From Bacteroidia bacterium (GTDB taxonomy: Bacteria; Bacteroidota; Bacteroidia; AKYH767-A; OLB10): a DNA stretch of 64,000 bases. The translations under genes were made by a program, and so were the position numbers. Shown piece by piece: positions 59,455-64,000 of this stretch. The notes under the pieces were generated by a model, which searched no databases, was not told the DNA's origin, and saw only the letters and a program-made list of their open reading frames with translations. The number at the start of each line of letters is the position of its first letter. Positions within the stretch are counted from its first letter, which is position 1. The stretch is from the NCBI GenBank assembly GCA_020847635.1, contig JADLBQ010000049.1, positions 1 through 64,000 of the forward strand, given 5' to 3'.

Positions 59455-60774
59455 ATGACTCTATTAATTTATATTTTGGTTGCCGTAACAGCTTCGCTGC
59501 TTACGCTTGTTTATTATTCAACGGTGAGTCGTTCCAAAAAAGCAGAACTCACCCACAGGCTGACACAGGCAGAGCATGACCGGGCCCTGGCGGAGCATGC
59601 AAGGGAATTTGCTGAACAACAGGTGTCAGAAACCCGGATGGAACTGAGGAATGAACGGGATGAAAAGGAACGAATGGGTAGGGAACTGGCTTCATTGCAA
59701 TCAACTTTAAACTATTCTAATGAAAAGCTGCAGCTTCAAAAGCAGGAACTTGAATCATTACATGAACGATTCTCCAAAGAGTTTGAAAACCTTGCAAACC
59801 GTATTCTTGAAGAAAAAACCGGGAAATTCACCGAACAAAACCGTGTAAACCTGGATTTGATCCTCAATCCGCTTAAAGAAAAAATTAAAGCATTTGAAGA
59901 CAAAGTCGAGCAGACTTATAAAGCAGAAGCTGCGGAGCGTAATTCATTGAAAGGAGAAATCAGGAACCTGGTTGATTTGAATAAAAAAATCAGTGATGAA
60001 GCCAATCAACTGGCAATAGCACTGAAAGGAGATAACAAACAGCAAGGCGACTGGGGCGAAATTGTGCTTGAACGGTTACTTGAACACTCAGGACTTGAAA
60101 AGGGACGGGAATACGAGCTTCAGTATGTTACCAATAACAGCAACGGTGATAAAATTAAACCCGATGCGGTGATTTTTCTGCCAGATAAAAAACACCTGAT
60201 AATTGATGCAAAAGTTTCACTAAAATCCTACCATGATTTTATTTCAGCAAATGAAGATCAGAATCGTGAATCTGCATTGAAAATGCACATTGCTTCGGTA
60301 AAAAATCATATTAAACTGTTAAGTGAAAAATACTATCAGACAGCAAGAGAACTCAACTCACCTGATTTTATTCTGATGTTTATCCCGACCGAATCATCTT
60401 TCAGCTCTGCTTTAAAAGCAGATGAAGAAATATTCAGCTATGCCTGGGACCGGAAGATAGTCGTAGTAAGTCCAACCACCTTACTTGCAACATTGCGAAC
60501 CATAGCCTCAATCTGGAAGCAGGAAAGACAAACACGCAATGCATTACTGATTGCTGAAGAAGGAGGAAAGATGTATGATAAACTGGTAGGATTTATGGAG
60601 GATCTGATTAAGGTAGGAAGAAAGATCAATGATTCAAAAGATGAATACACTTCAGCAATGAATAAATTGTTTGAAGGAAGCGGTAACCTGATTAAAAGAG
60701 CAGAAAAAATGAAAGAGCTGGGAGCTAAAGTATCCAAGTCAATTTCTCAACAACTAATTGAAAGGGCTGAATGA
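59455..60774 (+). CDS. rmuC: RmuC-family DNA recombination protein
   Basis: N-terminal TM and coiled coil; GDNKQQGDWGEIVLERLLEHSGLEKGREY, PDAVIFLPDKKHLIIDAKVSLKSY, VSPTTLLATLRTIASIWKQE. Confidence 0.93.
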   Translation: MTLLIYILVAVTASLLTLVYYSTVSRSKKAELTHRLTQAEHDRALAEHAREFAEQQVSETRMELRNERDEKERMGRELASLQSTLNYSNEKLQLQKQELESLHERFSKEFENLANRILEEKTGKFTEQNRVNLDLILNPLKEKIKAFEDKVEQTYKAEAAERNSLKGEIRNLVDLNKKISDEANQLAIALKGDNKQQGDWGEIVLERLLEHSGLEKGREYELQYVTNNSNGDKIKPDAVIFLPDKKHLIIDAKVSLKSYHDFISANEDQNRESALKMHIASVKNHIKLLSEKYYQTARELNSPDFILMFIPTESSFSSALKADEEIFSYAWDRKIVVVSPTTLLATLRTIASIWKQERQTRNALLIAEEGGKMYDKLVGFMEDLIKVGRKINDSKDEYTSAMNKLFEGSGNLIKRAEKMKELGAKVSKSISQQLIERAE

Positions 60775-62009
60775 GAATCCTAACGGTTGCAATGGTACTG
60801 TTTTTAGCAGCTTGCAAAGGTCCGGCAAAAATCTCTGATTTGAATTTTTCTAACCAGTATTCAGTGACCGGATTACAGCCGGCTGCTTCTGTTTATCATG
60901 ACCAGGATCAAAGTTCATTGCTACAGGTCTCGGTTGATCGTAATGAGTTATTGTATAAAAAGGAAAATGATTCTCTTACTTATTGTCGTGTGAAAATTGC
61001 ATATAGGTTATATTCCTCAGTTAAAAGCCCTGTCATCTTAGACAGTAGTTCGGTGATTATTAGTGATGGAAATCAAGGGTCAGCCAATCCGATTTTTGCA
61101 ACATTGCAGATGAAAACGGTGCTTTTGCAGGAATATGCCTGTCTGGTGATCGTGACTGACCTGAATCGGCAGCTTGTTGCCAGAATCTGGTTGTGGTTTG
61201 ATAAAAGCAAAGCTCAATCAAGGGAGTTCTATCAGCTGATTGATTTTCCGTCCGGAAGAATCAAAACAACGCCTTTTCTGAATGAAACAGATACTGTTAC
61301 CGTTAACTTCAAAGGGCAGGGAGGTCAGGCTTTCATCAGGTGTTATCTCCGGGATTTTCCGATAGCATCACCTCCGTTTGCTGAAAAAATACCGGTTCAG
61401 TTTAATTATGCAGCAGACAGCATTTATAAAATTGATTTCTATCCGGGAGTTCAGCTTAACTTTCCGCGGAATGGATTTTACCATATTCAGTTTGATACGC
61501 TGAAAAAAGCCGGATTGACCTTATTCCGTTTTGATGAAGACTATCCCCATTTAACAAATGCCGGCCAGTTAATTGAAGTACTGAGGTACATTACAAATAA
61601 GAATGAGTATGATAAAATGAAGTTGGCCATTGACAAGAAACGGGCTGTTGACTTGTTCTGGATTGAATTAAGCGGAAGTACAGAACGTGCCCGTACACTG
61701 ATTAAAAAATATTATTCACGAGTAGAACGGGCCAATAGTTTGTTCAGTACGCACCAGCAAGGATGGAAAACAGACCGTGGAATGATTTATCTGATTTTTG
61801 GGAAGCCGGCTTCAGTTTATGTTTATGAAGACATGGAAGAATGGAGCTATGGTTCATACGGTTATTCGGGCACATTGTCTTTTGTATTTGAAAAGATTGC
61901 AAATCCGTTTTCTGACAGTGATTATATTCTTAGAAGGAATCCATTTTATGAACAGCCCTGGTACAGGGCAGTTAGCCGGTGGCGCGAAGGAGTTGCTGAA
62001 AACGACTAA
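60771..62009 (+). CDS. GWxTD domain-containing lipoprotein
   Basis: Lipobox-like VLFLAACKG; C-terminal QQGWKTDRGMIYLIFGKPASVYVYEDMEEWSYG (GWxTD motif). Start overlaps the rmuC stop (ATGA). Confidence 0.85.
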   Translation: MRILTVAMVLFLAACKGPAKISDLNFSNQYSVTGLQPAASVYHDQDQSSLLQVSVDRNELLYKKENDSLTYCRVKIAYRLYSSVKSPVILDSSSVIISDGNQGSANPIFATLQMKTVLLQEYACLVIVTDLNRQLVARIWLWFDKSKAQSREFYQLIDFPSGRIKTTPFLNETDTVTVNFKGQGGQAFIRCYLRDFPIASPPFAEKIPVQFNYAADSIYKIDFYPGVQLNFPRNGFYHIQFDTLKKAGLTLFRFDEDYPHLTNAGQLIEVLRYITNKNEYDKMKLAIDKKRAVDLFWIELSGSTERARTLIKKYYSRVERANSLFSTHQQGWKTDRGMIYLIFGKPASVYVYEDMEEWSYGSYGYSGTLSFVFEKIANPFSDSDYILRRNPFYEQPWYRAVSRWREGVAEND

Positions 62010-62019
62010 CAGGATTAGT

Positions 62020-64000
62020 TTAGGATCTCATTCTTACCATGGTCAGAATGGTTGCAATTGCAACGGTATCACCGGTTGAAAAATCAAGTTCGTACTGGTC
62101 GCGGATTTCCTGTGGACTGGCATCATAAACATCAACAATCCATTTTACAATGCCTTTGGGGATGTCATCCTCACTTCTTTTTTCCTGGGCAATTTTTTCC
62201 TTGCAGGTAAATCGTACACCGATCGTCATTCCTGGGTAAACCGGTTTAGTAAACCGGCACTCATCAATTCCATAATTCAGCAATACAGGGCCTTTTGGCG
62301 GATCAACAAATAACCCCGCTGCCCTGCTCAGAATAAAATAACCATGAGCCACCGTTCTTTTAAAAATCGTATCCTGTAATGAAGCCGGGTCTAAGTGAGC
62401 ATAGAATCTATCTCCTGAAAGGTTGGCAAAGTCAATGATATCCTCTTCAGTCACCGTATACTTTTCGGTGAAAAGGGTTTCACCGATTTGAAGTTCTTCA
62501 AAATATTTTCTGAACGGGTGAATTCCGGTTTGAATATATTCAGCTCCGTATTGATAAGTATTGGATATAAGGGTAAGAGTAGTAGGCGATCCTTGTATAG
62601 CAACACGCTGTAGGTAATGGAAAACTCCGCGTTTACCACCCATTTCTTCACCGCCACCGGCTCGACCGGGTCCGCCATGAACCAGCATCGGCAAAGGTGA
62701 GCCATGACCAGTACTTTCTCCGGCACATTGCCGGTTCAAAATCAGAATCCGGCCATGCATACAGGCAGCTCCCAAAGTAAATTGTTTAGCCTCCTTCTCA
62801 TTTTGAGTAATGATTGAGCTGACTAAAGAGCCTTTTCCCAATTTTGATATTTCAACGGCTTCTTCAAGATTCCTGTAAGGCATAAGGGTACTTACCGGCC
62901 CGAAAGCTTCAATATGATGACAATCGGTATTGCTTAACGGTTTTTCGTTCAGAAACAATACCGGAGGCATAAAAGCACCTTTGTCTTTATCTGCACCAAT
63001 CACTTCAAACTGATTGGGGTTTCCAAAAATAATCTTCTGGGTCTTCTTTAACAGGTTAACTCGTTCCAGAACTTCTTTAAGCTGTGTTCTTCCTGCAAGA
63101 GCACCCATTCTTACACCTTCCATTTTGGGGTTGCCAACAGTTGAAGAAGCCAGTCGTTTTGCTAAAGCAATCTGAACATCTTCGACCTGATTTTCATGAA
63201 CAAGAATCCTTCTTACGGCTGTACATTTCTGACCTGCTTTTGTTGTAATTTCACGCTGAACTTCTTTAATAAAAATATCAAATTCAGGGTCTGACGTTTT
63301 TACCGACTCTCCCAGTACACAACAGTTCAGCGAATCGGCTTCAAGATTAAACGGAACAGATTCATCAATTAGCCGAGGATGAGCTTTGAGTTTTTTACCT
63401 GTTGAAGCTGAACCAGTGAATGTGACTACATCCTGATTCATAACATGATCCAGAATGCCGTTAGCAGGTCCGCAAATCAGCTGTAAAGCACCCTCGGGAA
63501 GAATTCCTGAGCTGATGATCTCCTGAACAACAGCTTCAGTCAGAAAGGAAGTTATACTTGCTGGCTTTACTATAGAAGGAACACCGGCAAACCAGTTCAC
63601 AGCACATTTTTCAAGCATTCCCCAAACCGGAAAGTTAAATGCATTGATATGGATGGCGACTCCTTCTTTTGGAACACAAAAATGATGTCCGATGAATGAG
63701 CCACGCTTAGAAAGTTTGACCGGATCCCCTTCCAGGCAGAATGATTCATCCGGGAATTGTCTTCTTAAAGATGAATAAGAAAATAAATTCCCGATTCCTC
63801 CTTCAATATCTACCCAACTATCGGCTTTTGTTGCACCGGTTGCCCAGCTTATTTCATAGAAGGTATCTTTTCTTGACAGAAGATGCAATGCCAGGGCTTT
63901 GAGCATTCTTCCTCTTTGGTGAAAAGTCATTTTTCTCAAGGCTGGCCCGCCTTTGGTTCGTCCGTAATGCAGAACTTCTTCAAAGTCCATCGTTCCGGAG
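62020..64000 (-). CDS. paaZ: PaaZ-like bifunctional protein (aldehyde dehydrogenase + MaoC-type hydratase), 5' end beyond the right window edge
   Basis: GAPALR-type N-terminal region (GGPALRKMTFHQRGRMLKALALHLLSRKD), AFNFPVWGMLEKCAVNW, FTGSASTGKKL, TKAGQKCTAVRRI, then MaoC-like GDRFYAHLDPASLQDTIFKRTVAHGYFILS. Frame stays open to 64000. Confidence 0.88.
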   Translation of the reverse strand, partial: SGTMDFEEVLHYGRTKGGPALRKMTFHQRGRMLKALALHLLSRKDTFYEISWATGATKADSWVDIEGGIGNLFSYSSLRRQFPDESFCLEGDPVKLSKRGSFIGHHFCVPKEGVAIHINAFNFPVWGMLEKCAVNWFAGVPSIVKPASITSFLTEAVVQEIISSGILPEGALQLICGPANGILDHVMNQDVVTFTGSASTGKKLKAHPRLIDESVPFNLEADSLNCCVLGESVKTSDPEFDIFIKEVQREITTKAGQKCTAVRRILVHENQVEDVQIALAKRLASSTVGNPKMEGVRMGALAGRTQLKEVLERVNLLKKTQKIIFGNPNQFEVIGADKDKGAFMPPVLFLNEKPLSNTDCHHIEAFGPVSTLMPYRNLEEAVEISKLGKGSLVSSIITQNEKEAKQFTLGAACMHGRILILNRQCAGESTGHGSPLPMLVHGGPGRAGGGEEMGGKRGVFHYLQRVAIQGSPTTLTLISNTYQYGAEYIQTGIHPFRKYFEELQIGETLFTEKYTVTEEDIIDFANLSGDRFYAHLDPASLQDTIFKRTVAHGYFILSRAAGLFVDPPKGPVLLNYGIDECRFTKPVYPGMTIGVRFTCKEKIAQEKRSEDDIPKGIVKWIVDVYDASPQEIRDQYELDFSTGDTVAIATILTMVRMRS

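Overview
This 64 kb window looks like a chromosomal segment of a Bacteroidota genome. The evidence is TAnnTTTG-type promoters, a T9SS C-terminal sorting-like domain, the Bat operon, a GWxTD protein and a putative porin. It opens with the 3' end of a 23S rRNA gene and a 5S rRNA gene with its terminator, followed by about 55 densely packed protein-coding genes. Most are housekeeping or widely conserved: hutH/hisS/ettA, lysC, scoAB, a PBP1A, glmM, ribH, rimO, fabD, rpsP, a moxR-DUF58-bat operon, dnaJ/grpE, pcm, ispH, rmuC and a paaZ-like gene cut by the right edge. A small surface-polysaccharide locus lies at about 31.4-38.7 kb. I found no CRISPR array, tRNA, transposase, integrase, prophage or recognisable defence island. 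The items most worth a second look are: (i) a sugar phosphotransferase whose usual N-terminal membrane helix seems replaced by a soluble domain that may be methyltransferase-like; (ii) the ettA-hisS-hutH operon, in which both junctions are 4-nt stop/start overlaps; (iii) a short, very acidic exported protein with its own consensus-like promoter and strong terminator; (iv) the uncharacterised component of the bat operon; (v) the GWxTD lipoprotein overlapping rmuC. No undescribed system is demonstrated here. These are hypotheses. All assignments come from reading motifs and translations by eye; no database search was run.
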